From the NCBI GenBank assembly GCA_964520655.1, contig CAZFNI010000005.1:83258-147257 (forward strand): 64,000 bases of DNA, given 5' to 3'. Positions within the stretch are counted from its first letter, which is position 1, and each line of letters begins with the position of its first letter. Positions 41,626 to 51,304 of this stretch are shown in pieces. The notes under the pieces were generated by a model. It had not been told where the DNA came from. It made no database searches and saw only the letters and a program-made list of their open reading frames with translations. Origin of the DNA: JACQQW01 sp964520655 (lineage in GTDB: Bacteria > Omnitrophota > Gorgyraeia > Zapsychrales > Fredricksoniimonadaceae). The position numbers and the translations under genes were made by a program.

Positions 41626-42408
41626 ATGAAAAACAACCGTCAAATTTTAACACTAACGTTCCTAAGTCTTTTGGTTTCAATGCCCAATATCCTTTTTGCC
41701 CAAAATTTCGCTTTAATTAATAAAAAACCAAAAGAAGAACCCAAAAAAGAAGAAAAAGCGCCCTTTATCACGGAGTCGGAAGCCAAAGGATTGAAGGCTG
41801 CTGAAGCCTTTGCTGTTGAAAATAAAAGCAAATACACCCTCGGAAAAACGGACGTCATTGAGATCACGGTCCAGCGCCATCCTGAGGTCAGCGGCAAATT
41901 CATTCTCAACAATGAAGGCAAGATCCAATACCAGTTTGTCGGTGACCTGAAATTAGAAGGTCTAACCAAAGAAGAAGCCCAGCCTGTCATCGTTAAGATC
42001 CTGGAAAAATTCATCATCAGTCCGGAAGTAACGGTTCAGATCCTTGAATACAACAGCAAGATCGTTTATGTCGTGGGTGAGGTTGGAGCGCCCGGCAAGA
42101 TCTATATGCGCGGCGACACCATTACAGTACGTGACGCATTATTATCGGCCGGTTTGCCTCAGTTGACCGCCGCGACCGATGTGGCCACATTATTCACACC
42201 AGCGGACGACGGGAAAGTTGTCCTCAAAAAGGTGAATGTCCATTCATTATTGTTCAAAGGAGACTTAAGAGAGAACTATGTCATGAAGCCCGGCGATACT
42301 TTATATCTGCCAGCCACACTGTGGGCCAAGGTCGCGCGCTTTATCAATCCGGTCACTCAACCCGTTTCTTCAGCTGTCGGAACTGGCTCAGCTCTGAAAG
42401 GATTCTAA
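41626..42408 (+). CDS. Polysaccharide export protein (Wza/XrtA-associated type)
   Basis: 260 residues with a signal peptide (about 1-26, ending ILFAQ, no lipobox). A poly-export domain follows (YTLGKTDVIEITVQRHPEVS, GKIQYQFVGDLKLEGLTKEE), then an SLBB-like domain (KIVYVVGEVGAPGKIYMRG, NYVMKPGDTLYLPATLW). It is shorter than Wza (379). It should form the outer-membrane channel. The longer frame at 41533 contains promoter sequence and is rejected. Confidence 0.88.
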   Translation: MKNNRQILTLTFLSLLVSMPNILFAQNFALINKKPKEEPKKEEKAPFITESEAKGLKAAEAFAVENKSKYTLGKTDVIEITVQRHPEVSGKFILNNEGKIQYQFVGDLKLEGLTKEEAQPVIVKILEKFIISPEVTVQILEYNSKIVYVVGEVGAPGKIYMRGDTITVRDALLSAGLPQLTAATDVATLFTPADDGKVVLKKVNVHSLLFKGDLRENYVMKPGDTLYLPATLWAKVARFINPVTQPVSSAVGTGSALKGF

Positions 42409-42417
42409 GGATATCCT

Positions 42418-43704
42418 ATGAACAATATCAACCAATCGATCCAAGGCTATCTTAAAATATTCTTCCGCCGCAAGTGGATGGTGATCATCCCGTCGTTCGC
42501 GGGGCTTATCCTGGGGATCTGCCTAAGCGTTGTCCTGCCCAGGCAATATGCGTCCTCAACAACGATCATGGTGCAGGAAGGGAAGTCTGATAATCCCTTG
42601 TTCAATAACCTGGCCGTGTCCTCAACGATGATGCAGCGCGCCCAAAGCATCCGGGAAACGATATTAGGATGGGACAGCTTAGTCAAATTGGTTAAACGTT
42701 TGAATCTCGACCAGAACGTTAAGTCAACATTGGATTTTGAACGATTGATCTTAGGCCTGCGCCGGGACATTGATATCAAAATGCGCGGGCAGGACATCAT
42801 TGTGTTGTCGTATGTCAATGAGAACGCTCAGCGCGCCCAGCAGGTCGTTCAAAATGTGACCGACATCTTCATTGAACGCAACGTCAGCGTCCAGAACAAA
42901 GAAACCTCTGACGCGATCAAATTCATTGAGGAGCAGCTGCGCGTCTATCGTGGGAAGATCAAGTCTACCGAGATCGCAGACCTTAAAGAAAAGCTGAACG
43001 CTCTCTTGATTGATTCCACAGAGGAGCACCCGCTGGTCAAGCAATACCGTTCCCTGATATCCAAGAAAATGGATGAACTGAAAAAAGATAATCTGGAATA
43101 TACCGAGAGTGAACGCCTCTCCGCGGAGTCCGCGAATCCCATGATTGAACAGATCAAGAAGTCTCTCGACACCTTAACAACCGATAATGCGGTTGCCGGG
43201 ACCACAAGTAATCCGGAAGATAACAAAGACATCTATAAAGTACTGCTCATTGACAAATTAGACACGGTCATGGCCCGTGACGCGAACGTCAATGAGAACA
43301 TCTACAATGCCTTGCTTCAGCGCCTGGAAACAGCCAAGATCACACAGCGTCTTCAATCCTCTAAAGAGGGGACGAAATACACTGTGCTCGACCCGCCGCG
43401 CGTGCCTTTTCAACCGATCAAGCCTAATGTTGCGCTCGTCATCTTCATGGGCCTGTTCCTGGGGATAGCCGTCGGTGCCGGTCTGACGTTCTTGTCTGAG
43501 TTCATGGATGAATCTTTCTTAGACGTTCAGGAAGCAAGCCAGTTCCTGGACACGCCTTTACTCGGGGCCATCTCAAAGATCAATACGCAAGAATCCCTGA
43601 CAGCTGTGAATGAACATAATAAATGGATACTCTTTGTCATGGGTATTTCCGGAGTCTTGTTTGTTTCATTTACGATCATGATCAAGGCGATATTCAAGTC
43701 ATAA
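42418..43704 (+). CDS. Polysaccharide chain-length protein (Wzz/GNVR)
   Basis: 428 residues. The membrane helix at about 18-40 (WMVIIPSFAGLILGICLSVV), a long periplasmic region with coiled-coil heptads (about 150-300), and a second helix near 390-425 (WILFVMGISGVLFVSFTIMI) frame a PCP domain. The PFQPIKPNVALVIFMGLFLG segment is the proline-rich motif before TM2-like parts. It sets polymer length and pairs with the BY-kinase. Residues 345-360 contain another hydrophobic segment. Confidence 0.88.
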   Translation: MNNINQSIQGYLKIFFRRKWMVIIPSFAGLILGICLSVVLPRQYASSTTIMVQEGKSDNPLFNNLAVSSTMMQRAQSIRETILGWDSLVKLVKRLNLDQNVKSTLDFERLILGLRRDIDIKMRGQDIIVLSYVNENAQRAQQVVQNVTDIFIERNVSVQNKETSDAIKFIEEQLRVYRGKIKSTEIADLKEKLNALLIDSTEEHPLVKQYRSLISKKMDELKKDNLEYTESERLSAESANPMIEQIKKSLDTLTTDNAVAGTTSNPEDNKDIYKVLLIDKLDTVMARDANVNENIYNALLQRLETAKITQRLQSSKEGTKYTVLDPPRVPFQPIKPNVALVIFMGLFLGIAVGAGLTFLSEFMDESFLDVQEASQFLDTPLLGAISKINTQESLTAVNEHNKWILFVMGISGVLFVSFTIMIKAIFKS

Positions 43705-43711
43705 GGAAAAT

Positions 43712-44557
43712 ATGTATTTTGAATTTTACGGTTTTAAAGAACCGCCATTTAACCTGACACCGAACTCAAAGTTCTTCTTTGCCAGCCACAAGCACCAGGA
43801 AGCGCTGGACAGCTTGCTGTATGCGATCGAGAACCGCAAGGGGTTCGTGGTCATCACAGGGGAGATCGGTTCGGGAAAAACCACCGTATGCCGGACGCTG
43901 CTAAACCGGATCAATAAGCATACCGAAGTCGCGCTGGTCACCAATACACATGTCAACAGCAAAGACTTGTTAATGATCATCCTGGAGGATCTGGAGATCG
44001 AATTTGAACATAACTGGACAAAATCAAAGCTATTGTCCGCGCTGAACACCTATTTGATCGAGCAAATGCAAAAAAATAATAACGTAGTCTTGATCATTGA
44101 CGAGGCCCAAAATCTTAAGCCAGCTGTTTTAGAAGAAGTACGCATGCTCTCAAATCTGGAAACAGAAACAGAAAAATTGATCCAGATCATTTTAATGGGG
44201 CAGCCGGAATTAAAACACAAACTAGGTTTATCCAAGTTAGAACAGCTGCGCCAGCGCGTCGCTGTTTTTTTCCATCTGTCGCCGTTAAGTTTTGAAGAAA
44301 CAAAAGAATATATTTTACACCGTTTAAAAGTAGCCAGCGGCAGCGACCGTCAATATTTTACAGAGGGAGCACTGGAGTTGGTTTATAAGTTCTCCAAAGG
44401 CGTTCCCCGTTTAACGAATCAGATCTGTGATTTTGCTTTATTGACCGGATATGTGGATGAAGCACCGATGATCGATGAACGCATCTTAAACGAAGTCATT
44501 GTCGAATCTCCCATGAGACAATTTGTCATGGAAGAGAAAGCAATGCACAAGGAGTGA
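43712..44557 (+). CDS. ExeA/GspA-like AAA ATPase of EPS locus
   Basis: 281 residues. Starts MYFEFYGFKEPPFNLTPNSK, as in ExeA-like and XrtA-associated ATPases. Walker A: TGEIGSGKTTVCRTLL; Walker B: VVLIIDEAQNLKP; sensor-like LRQRVAVFFHLSPL and the C-terminal GVPRLTNQICDFALL. Such ATPases accompany exosortase-type EPS clusters; exact role unknown. It follows the chain-length gene by 7 bases and overlaps the next gene only by its stop region. Confidence 0.9.
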   Translation: MYFEFYGFKEPPFNLTPNSKFFFASHKHQEALDSLLYAIENRKGFVVITGEIGSGKTTVCRTLLNRINKHTEVALVTNTHVNSKDLLMIILEDLEIEFEHNWTKSKLLSALNTYLIEQMQKNNNVVLIIDEAQNLKPAVLEEVRMLSNLETETEKLIQIILMGQPELKHKLGLSKLEQLRQRVAVFFHLSPLSFEETKEYILHRLKVASGSDRQYFTEGALELVYKFSKGVPRLTNQICDFALLTGYVDEAPMIDERILNEVIVESPMRQFVMEEKAMHKE

Positions 44558-44559
44558 CG

Positions 44560-45147
44560 ATGAGCAAGATCATGAAAGCTATCACCAAGCATAAAGACGA
44601 AGCCAGCGGCATCGAAACAGATACGTATAACCGCAACATCCCGCATGAAGCCATGGTCAAAGGAGCGAGAGAAAGCGCATTAGATCATCCTGCTCAACAA
44701 CAGGTCCAGGGCCCTAATAAACTCATGCTGATGGTCGTTGCCGGATCGATCGTTGCTATTGCCTTAACCGTTTTTCTGGCCAACAGGATCTCCAGCGTCA
44801 ACCAGGGCGTTAGTATGACCAACAGCCAGATCGCCCAGATCAAAACACTGATCCAGGACCAGAAATCAGAGATCGCTGCCTTACGCCTGGAAGTTGGTAA
44901 ATTCAAAGCTCTAAACAACAAATACGAAGATCTAAACGACAAGATCGTCAAAAAGAACACCGACCTGGCCAACTCATTGAACCTGGTGGTCAATAAACTT
45001 AACAGTAAACTTGAAAAAACATCCATCAGCTTTTCTCATATGCAAACATCATTGATTGAACTGAAAACCAATCAACAGAAACTCGGGAAAGAAATTTCCT
45101 ATTTAAGCAATAAACTTAAAGCACAGCATTTGATGATCAACCAATAA
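44560..45147 (+). CDS. Single-helix coiled-coil anchor protein
   Basis: 195 residues: a cytoplasmic N-terminus, one helix at about 52-73 (LMLMVVAGSIVAIALTVFL), then a periplasmic coiled coil (about 80-190) with many Leu/Ile heptads. The first residues MSKIMKAITK resemble those of the BY-kinase in the next gene (MGKITRALQK). ATG 44560 (AAGGAG) is preferred to GTG 44554. Its place between the ATPase and the kinase suggests a structural partner. No family is recognised. Confidence 0.75.
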   Translation: MSKIMKAITKHKDEASGIETDTYNRNIPHEAMVKGARESALDHPAQQQVQGPNKLMLMVVAGSIVAIALTVFLANRISSVNQGVSMTNSQIAQIKTLIQDQKSEIAALRLEVGKFKALNNKYEDLNDKIVKKNTDLANSLNLVVNKLNSKLEKTSISFSHMQTSLIELKTNQQKLGKEISYLSNKLKAQHLMINQ

Positions 45148-45156
45148 AGGATACCT

Positions 45157-45942
45157 ATGGGTAAAATCACACGCGCCCTCCAGAAAGCAACAGAAGAACG
45201 GCTCAAACATATTGACAAGATCGTCAAATACAAAGAGCTGGAAACGATCGTCGTTCGCAAACTCAAAGAGTCCAATGTTGACGCGCGTCTGGTGAGCTAT
45301 TTCGATCCCAAGGCGGTTATCTCTGAACAATACAAGATCCTATGCACCAATATCCTCTCACTCAACAAAGGCAAACCGCCCAAAACGATCGGGGTCACAA
45401 GTTCTATCGCAACAGAAGGCAAAACGATCACCACGTTAAATTTAGCGATCACTTTGTCCCAGGCTGTCAAAAAGCCCAAGATCGTTTTGATCGACGCGGA
45501 TATGCGTAAAGGCCAAATGATCAAATACCTTGGCGTACCGCCAAACAAAGGTTTAAGCGAATTCCTTAAAGGGGAAGCAGAGATCAATGATATCGTTTTC
45601 AACCTGGATATGGCTAATTTAAGTTTTATCTCTGCTGGTGCTGTTCCAGATAATCCCGCGGAATTGCTTGGATCGGAACGCATGCAAAAACTGATCGCGG
45701 ATCTGCGCGCTCAATATGATTTTGTCTTAATCGACACCCCGCCGGTCATCCCTGTCACAGACGCGGTCATTGTCGGGAACTTTGTGGAAGGGATGCTGCT
45801 TGTCATCCAGGCTGGCCGTACCCAGCGGGGGATGATCCAGCGATCCTCAGAATTGTTAACCCAGGCCCATGTCAAGATCATCGGCCACGTGCTGACGGGG
45901 ATTGAATATTTCGTCCCGGAATACATTTACCGTTACTTATAA
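45157..45942 (+). CDS. BY-kinase (CpsD/CapB-type tyrosine kinase)
   Basis: 261 residues. P-loop TSSIATEGKTITTLNLA is slightly altered from the CpsD GEGKST type; Walker A' VLIDADMRKG and Walker B FVLIDTPPVIPVTDA are complete. The C-terminus has four tyrosines (EYFVPEYIYRYL), a short autophosphorylation cluster. The membrane part is separate, in the chain-length protein, as in Gram-positive types and XrtA clusters. It controls polymer length and export by cycles of phosphorylation. AAGGA precedes ATG. Confidence 0.92.
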   Translation: MGKITRALQKATEERLKHIDKIVKYKELETIVVRKLKESNVDARLVSYFDPKAVISEQYKILCTNILSLNKGKPPKTIGVTSSIATEGKTITTLNLAITLSQAVKKPKIVLIDADMRKGQMIKYLGVPPNKGLSEFLKGEAEINDIVFNLDMANLSFISAGAVPDNPAELLGSERMQKLIADLRAQYDFVLIDTPPVIPVTDAVIVGNFVEGMLLVIQAGRTQRGMIQRSSELLTQAHVKIIGHVLTGIEYFVPEYIYRYL

Positions 45943-45958
45943 ACCAAGGAGAAACAAC

Positions 45959-46912
45959 ATGAGTAGATTCTTAATCACTGGCGGTGCGGGCTTTATCGGT
46001 TCAAGCATCGCAGAACACCTGATCAAAGAAGGACACTTTGTCCGTGTATTAGATAATTTCTTTTCAGGAAAAGAGGAGAACCTTGATTTTGCTAAAGGGA
46101 TGGGCTCAGACAAATTCGAATTGATCCGCGGCGATATCACCAACAAAGCTGACGCAGAAAAAGCGACACTGGGCATCGATTATGTCCTGCATCAAGCGGC
46201 CCTGCGTTCAGTTCCAAAATCACTGGAAGATCCGTTAAGCTATAACAGAGTGAACATTGACGGCGTCTTGATCATGCTCCAGGCCTGTGCCAAGAACAAG
46301 GTCAAACGCTTTGTGTTCGCTTCTTCAAGCTCCATTTACGGTGACACTCAGATCTTCCCGCAGAGGGAAGATCATATACCGTTATTGATCTCGCCATACG
46401 CTTTAAGCAAACTGACAGGAGAATACTATTGCCGTATTTTCTCGGAGTTCTTTGGTGTTGAAACCGTGTGTTTGCGCTACTTCAATGTGTTCGGCCCCAA
46501 ACAAGCTCTCGATGATGAATATGCTGTTGTTGTCCCTAAATTCATCCATTGCATCTTAAATGACCAGCAGCCACCGATCTTTGGTACGGGCTTACAGTCA
46601 CGCGACTTCACCTATATCAGAAACGTTATCTCTGCTAATTACCTCTCCGCTGTAACACCCGGCATCAAGCATGAGGTCTTTAACGTGGCTAACGGCGAAG
46701 AGAACACCGTTCTCAACCTCGTTGCCACTTTGAACAAAGTGATCGGAAAGAACATCCAGCCGAAGTTACTGCCTGTGCGTCCGGGCGATGTGTTTAGAAC
46801 AAGCGCTGAGATCGCCAAGATCAAACAAAAGATCAACTATAAACCATTGGTCAATTTTGAAGAAGGCTTGACCCATACGGTTGCGTACTTCAAACAAAAA
46901 TGGAATAAGTAA
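45959..46912 (+). CDS. NAD-dependent nucleotide-sugar epimerase
   Basis: 317 residues of the GalE/WbpP extended SDR group. TGGAGFIGSSIAEHLIKEGH, SSSSIYGD, YALSKLTGEYY (Tyr-Lys pair) and YFNVFGPKQALDDEYAVVVP are present; this last segment is typical of UDP-GlcNAc/UDP-glucuronate 4-epimerases. The frame opens at 45902 inside the kinase gene; ATG 45959 with AAGGAGA is right. It makes a donor sugar for the glycan. Confidence 0.9.
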   Translation: MSRFLITGGAGFIGSSIAEHLIKEGHFVRVLDNFFSGKEENLDFAKGMGSDKFELIRGDITNKADAEKATLGIDYVLHQAALRSVPKSLEDPLSYNRVNIDGVLIMLQACAKNKVKRFVFASSSSIYGDTQIFPQREDHIPLLISPYALSKLTGEYYCRIFSEFFGVETVCLRYFNVFGPKQALDDEYAVVVPKFIHCILNDQQPPIFGTGLQSRDFTYIRNVISANYLSAVTPGIKHEVFNVANGEENTVLNLVATLNKVIGKNIQPKLLPVRPGDVFRTSAEIAKIKQKINYKPLVNFEEGLTHTVAYFKQKWNK

Positions 46913-46914
46913 GT

Positions 46915-47700
46915 ATGATCGACTCACTTAAGAAATTACTGCATTATCGCGATCTTTGCTACATGCTCACTTTGCGGGACATTCGCGTCCGATATAAACA
47001 AGCAGCGATGGGATTTTTATGGGCGATCTTCATGCCCATCGTTGCTGTTGTTGCGGGTATCCTGATCAAGCAGGCTATGGCCACTGTTTCTGGTCATAAG
47101 GTTGACCTTAATAGTATCGCCTCCATCTCTGTTAAGGTCTTACCCTGGACATTCTTCATCAGTTCCATACGCTTTGCCGTACAAAGTCTGGTGGGCAACA
47201 GCTCTTTGATCACCAAGATCTATTTCCCAAGGGCAGTCCTGCCATTAGCGGCCATATCTGCCTGTTTTTTTGATCTATTGATCGCTGCTGGGGTTCTAAC
47301 AGTACTACTTACCATTGTAGGATTAGGTATGAGTATACATTTACTGTGGATTCCTCTCATTTTGCTTTTCCTGATTCTCTATACAGTTGGATTAGGATTA
47401 ATGCTGGCATCCGCCAATCTTTTCTTTCGCGACGTAAAATATATCGTTGAAGTCATCTTAATGTTCGGGATCTTTTTTACGCCAGTGTTCTATGACGCGG
47501 ATTCCCTAGGCCGTTTAAGGAAATTCATGCTCTTAAATCCAGTTGGCAGCATCCTGGAATCTTTAAATCATGCTGTTGTTCTGAAAGAGTCGCCTGATAT
47601 GTTCTGGCTAGCCTATGCAGGAGGCTGCTCATTGATCATGTTTTGTATCGGCATGTGGATCTTTCATAAACAAGAACAGCTTTTTGCGGAGAACATATAA
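46915..47700 (+). CDS. ABC-2 polysaccharide export permease (Wzm type)
   Basis: 261 residues with six hydrophobic segments. Contains LTLRDIRVRYKQAAMGFLWA, the usual ABC-2 start, and LNPVGSILESLNHAVVLKES near the end. It carries glycan across the inner membrane together with the ATPase in the next gene. Gap to the ATPase is 2 bases, and the start follows the epimerase by 2 bases. Confidence 0.92.
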   Translation: MIDSLKKLLHYRDLCYMLTLRDIRVRYKQAAMGFLWAIFMPIVAVVAGILIKQAMATVSGHKVDLNSIASISVKVLPWTFFISSIRFAVQSLVGNSSLITKIYFPRAVLPLAAISACFFDLLIAAGVLTVLLTIVGLGMSIHLLWIPLILLFLILYTVGLGLMLASANLFFRDVKYIVEVILMFGIFFTPVFYDADSLGRLRKFMLLNPVGSILESLNHAVVLKESPDMFWLAYAGGCSLIMFCIGMWIFHKQEQLFAENI

Positions 47701-47702
47701 AC

Positions 47703-48938
47703 ATGTCTAATGCTGTTGTTTTCGATGGAGTATGGAAAAAGTTCAAAAAGGGAGAGAAATTCGGCTCTCTCAGAGATGCCGTTCCTGGTTTTATCAAAAA
47801 GATCTCTACAAAAACACCCATTGTAAATCTTAAAGAACAGGAATTCTGGGCGGTCAAAGACGTCAATTTCACGATTCCCAAAGGCGGGGTCGTTGGTGTC
47901 ATGGGGCCCAACGGGGCAGGTAAAAGTACTGTTCTGAAATTACTCTCCGGGATCATGAGCCCAACCAAAGGCAAAATGACCATTAACGGCCGTCTTTCCG
48001 CGTTGATCGAAGTGACCGCTGGTTTTCATCCTGAATTAACAGGCAGAGAAAATGTATATTTAAACGGAACGATCTTAGGGATGAAGCGCAAGGAGATCGA
48101 TAATAAATTCGATGAGATCGTTGCATTCTCCGGCGTTGAAGAATTTATTGATACACCTGTTAAAAGATATTCCTCAGGAATGTATTCCCGGCTTGGTTTC
48201 TCAGTTGCCGCGCACATGGACCCTGAGATCTTGATCGTCGATGAGGTTTTATCTGTAGGCGACGTCTCATTTCAGGCCAAATGCGCTCAAAAAATGAGGG
48301 AACTGTTAAGTTCTGGCTCCACAATTCTTCTGGTTTCTCATCAGATATCTCTGATCCAAAGTCTATGTAAACGTGTGATCCTGCTAAATCATGGGGAATT
48401 GGTCAAAGATGGCCCGACTGATGATGTTATTCCTTTCTATCAAAACATTATCTTTAAAAGGAACGAGGAAGAATTTAAACGCAAGATCTCTGTCAGCGAG
48501 GGCAAAGTTAAAGTCAAACAAGACAGCATTCTTGATATTAATAAGATCAATATTTTGGGTCAAGATGGTATAGACAAAGAAGATTTCTCTCAAAATGAAG
48601 ATCTTTCAGTTCAGATAGACTATACGGCAAAACAGGCGATCCAAAGCCCTATTGTCATCCTTGAAATTGTTCGTTCAGATGGTGTTTTGTGCTGCACATT
48701 GAATTCCAAAGACTTCAACCTGGAATTTGGAAGCGTAAATGGACACGCTATAATAACAATTAACTTTCCTAAATTCACCCTCTCACCTGGCATCTATCTG
48801 ACAAAAGTTTCTTTCTGGGACCGAGAAATGATGCATCCCTATGCCATACACAGCAACAAAGTATTTCGAATGAAATCCTTGCAAGGGATGGGCATGTCAA
48901 ACAGTGTTTTTCTACCACAGACGTCATGGGTAATGTAA
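47703..48938 (+). CDS. ABC polysaccharide export ATPase (Wzt type) with C-terminal domain
   Basis: 411 residues. ATPase 1-250: GPNGAGKSTVLKLLSGIM (Walker A), SSGMYSRLGFSVAAHMDPE (signature), ILIVDEVLSVGDVSFQ (Walker B) and SHQISLI (H-loop). Residues 260-411 form a beta-rich Wzt-C-like domain that in O9a systems binds the terminal residue of the polymer. This suggests that glycan is capped and recognised before export. Confidence 0.92.
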   Translation: MSNAVVFDGVWKKFKKGEKFGSLRDAVPGFIKKISTKTPIVNLKEQEFWAVKDVNFTIPKGGVVGVMGPNGAGKSTVLKLLSGIMSPTKGKMTINGRLSALIEVTAGFHPELTGRENVYLNGTILGMKRKEIDNKFDEIVAFSGVEEFIDTPVKRYSSGMYSRLGFSVAAHMDPEILIVDEVLSVGDVSFQAKCAQKMRELLSSGSTILLVSHQISLIQSLCKRVILLNHGELVKDGPTDDVIPFYQNIIFKRNEEEFKRKISVSEGKVKVKQDSILDINKINILGQDGIDKEDFSQNEDLSVQIDYTAKQAIQSPIVILEIVRSDGVLCCTLNSKDFNLEFGSVNGHAIITINFPKFTLSPGIYLTKVSFWDREMMHPYAIHSNKVFRMKSLQGMGMSNSVFLPQTSWVM

Positions 48939-48947
48939 GCCGATCCT

Positions 48948-50078
48948 ATGCCCACCAATCTTCCAAAGATCACTGTTTTAATCCCGACGTACAAACGTCC
49001 TCAATACCTAACAGAAACTATTGATAGTATTCTTGCCCAAACCATTCCACCATTGCAGATCATTTTAGTCAATAACGGTTCTGACCCTGACACAAGAAAA
49101 CTGTGTGAGCACTATAAGGGCAAAATTGATTATCTGGAATACGATGTTTTGGGCAAATCAAATGCCGTTAACTTTGGCATAGACCGCGTAAAAGGAGATT
49201 ATCTTTGGATATTTGACGATGACGATGCCGCTTTCCCAGATGCTTTAGAACGCCTAGTAGAGCCATTGGAAAAAGATCCCAAGTTAGGGTTTAGTTACGG
49301 CACATGCTGCAAGGCAGAAAAGGGAGACTCAAAAACATGGAAAATCCTGGGAGAAACACGGATCCCGGAAATGAATGGATCATCTTTCATTATAGAACTT
49401 TTGAAGAATAATTTTCTTACAGGGGCAACAGTTTTCGCAAGGACGAACGCTTACAGGTCGATCGGGCCTTTCGATCCTCAATTACTCAGGTCACAGGATT
49501 ATGATGTGGTTATCAAGCTGGCACTTAATCTCAAAAGTGCCCGGGTAAAAAAAGGGGGGCTGTACTACTACAGACAATATCCTGGTATTCGCAGGATAGG
49601 GAAAGATGAACTTAGTGCAGCCGAAACAAATGCGGAATGGCTCCATTATGACCAGCTGATATTCCGAGGTCTGCATAAGACTGTTCCGTTATCAAAATAC
49701 TTAATTGATGAAAATTTGACTAAAGAGAATACGCGGGAAGCTTTACTCCAAAGAATTCGTGTCATGTCAATACGTCTTCTGATCCCAGAGATCACAAGCG
49801 ATCTGGAACAACTATCAAGTACCACTGAAACGCCTATCACTAACAGGGAATATAGCATTATCCGGGAGATCATTTTTGATAACCCCTATTACGGAAGTGG
49901 ATCCATTTACGATAATACCAACTTTTTTAAAAAGATATCTTCATTGTCTAAAGCATCACAAACAATGCGGCTTATTCGAAGAAAGATTCTTTATGCCTTG
50001 CTTGCGCGCTTCAAAAGCAAACCCCTGTTATCACAAATACCAAAGATCATGACACGGGTAATATGTTTATATCTCTAA
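48948..50078 (+). CDS. Family 2 glycosyltransferase
   Basis: 376 residues. N-terminal GT-A: ITVLIPTYKRPQYLTETIDS, VNNGSDPD, DYLWIFDDDDAAFPDALE with the DxD metal site. The C-terminal third is of unknown fold. No donor can be assigned. It is the first of a run of glycosyltransferases after Wzt. Confidence 0.88.
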   Translation: MPTNLPKITVLIPTYKRPQYLTETIDSILAQTIPPLQIILVNNGSDPDTRKLCEHYKGKIDYLEYDVLGKSNAVNFGIDRVKGDYLWIFDDDDAAFPDALERLVEPLEKDPKLGFSYGTCCKAEKGDSKTWKILGETRIPEMNGSSFIIELLKNNFLTGATVFARTNAYRSIGPFDPQLLRSQDYDVVIKLALNLKSARVKKGGLYYYRQYPGIRRIGKDELSAAETNAEWLHYDQLIFRGLHKTVPLSKYLIDENLTKENTREALLQRIRVMSIRLLIPEITSDLEQLSSTTETPITNREYSIIREIIFDNPYYGSGSIYDNTNFFKKISSLSKASQTMRLIRRKILYALLARFKSKPLLSQIPKIMTRVICLYL

Positions 50079-50097
50079 AGATTACAGGGCCAACTCT

Positions 50098-51291
50098 ATG
50101 AATGTTTGTTACATAAGCCACTCATTTTCGTACACAGGAGGAACCAAAAGCTATATTTCCAATAATGCTCTTTTATTAGCTGCGCAGGGTCATAATGTGC
50201 ACATTGTTGCACCTGAAGGTTTTAATGAGAAAGACTTTACTGGATTTAAGAATAGGATCTTTTGTCATGAATTCAAGATGCGAAAACAAACATTTAAAGG
50301 CGCATGGCATTTAGAGAAATTTCTTCCTCTTGAAGTCCTGATCCACAGCCATAATCTTGCTAAATTCTTGCCTGAATTCATCAAAGAACATCAGATCGAC
50401 ATTATTGAGTGCCCTGATTATCTGCCGTACTTATTTTTCTACACATTTAAAAACGACATACCATTAGTAATTCGCTTGCATGGTTATCCCGGAATTCAAT
50501 ATGGTTTTGATAGATCCCCAATCAATTCCTGGATCAAGAATATTATTACATGGGCTATTCTTAGATCACAGGCAAAGAATGCTGACTTGATAACATCTGT
50601 TTCAGATTTTTATGCGGGACTCGTTAGAAAAAAATGGGATCTAAAGACCAAAAAGATCATAACCATCCCCATAGGCATTGACTTTAGTCTCTTTAAAACA
50701 AACTTTACGACTCGGATTAAGAACAGCATGATATTTGTAGGACGGCTCTCTGAAGCAAAAGGAATAAAAGTTCTAGAGAATGCTTTGCCTGTAATACTTA
50801 AAGAATACCCTGATCTGGAGGTATATTTTGCCGGCCATGATCTAAAAGTAACTGATATGAAAATAACTTTCTCTAAATACTTTATAGAAAAATTCAGATC
50901 TACGAAGATTATATACCTTGGATCTTTGACGCTTAAAGACTTAACAGAATATTACAATAAAATGTCAGTTTGTGTATGCCCTTCATTATACGAGTCTGGC
51001 GGGACGGTTGCACTTGAAGCGATGACATGCGGATGTCCAGTAATTGTTACAAAACAAGGAGGGTTTATTGAGAATATTATTGATAATGAAACTGGTTTAA
51101 TGGTCCCAGTAGGGGATACCGATGCCTTAGCAAATGCCGTCATTAGGATCTTTAATTCCAGCGAACTCCGAGAAAGATTATCAACCAATGCCCTGAAATA
51201 TGTAAAGGGGCGTTTTAGTTTAGATACTATGGTCGAATCAACAATGAATGCTTACACGAAAGCCATTACTGAATTTAAGGCTAAAAGATAA
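50098..51291 (+). CDS. Family 4 glycosyltransferase
   Basis: 397 residues, GT-B. N-domain MNVCYISHSFSYTGGTKSYI; C-domain MIFVGRLSEAKGIKVLENAL and the E-x7-E motif YESGGTVALEAMTCGCPVIV. Typical retaining transferase for capsule or O-antigen. Its last codons stand over the upstream part of the next frame, but the next gene is placed to start after it. Confidence 0.9.
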   Translation: MNVCYISHSFSYTGGTKSYISNNALLLAAQGHNVHIVAPEGFNEKDFTGFKNRIFCHEFKMRKQTFKGAWHLEKFLPLEVLIHSHNLAKFLPEFIKEHQIDIIECPDYLPYLFFYTFKNDIPLVIRLHGYPGIQYGFDRSPINSWIKNIITWAILRSQAKNADLITSVSDFYAGLVRKKWDLKTKKIITIPIGIDFSLFKTNFTTRIKNSMIFVGRLSEAKGIKVLENALPVILKEYPDLEVYFAGHDLKVTDMKITFSKYFIEKFRSTKIIYLGSLTLKDLTEYYNKMSVCVCPSLYESGGTVALEAMTCGCPVIVTKQGGFIENIIDNETGLMVPVGDTDALANAVIRIFNSSELRERLSTNALKYVKGRFSLDTMVESTMNAYTKAITEFKAKR

Positions 51292-51304
51292 AGGACATAA
51301 AAAC

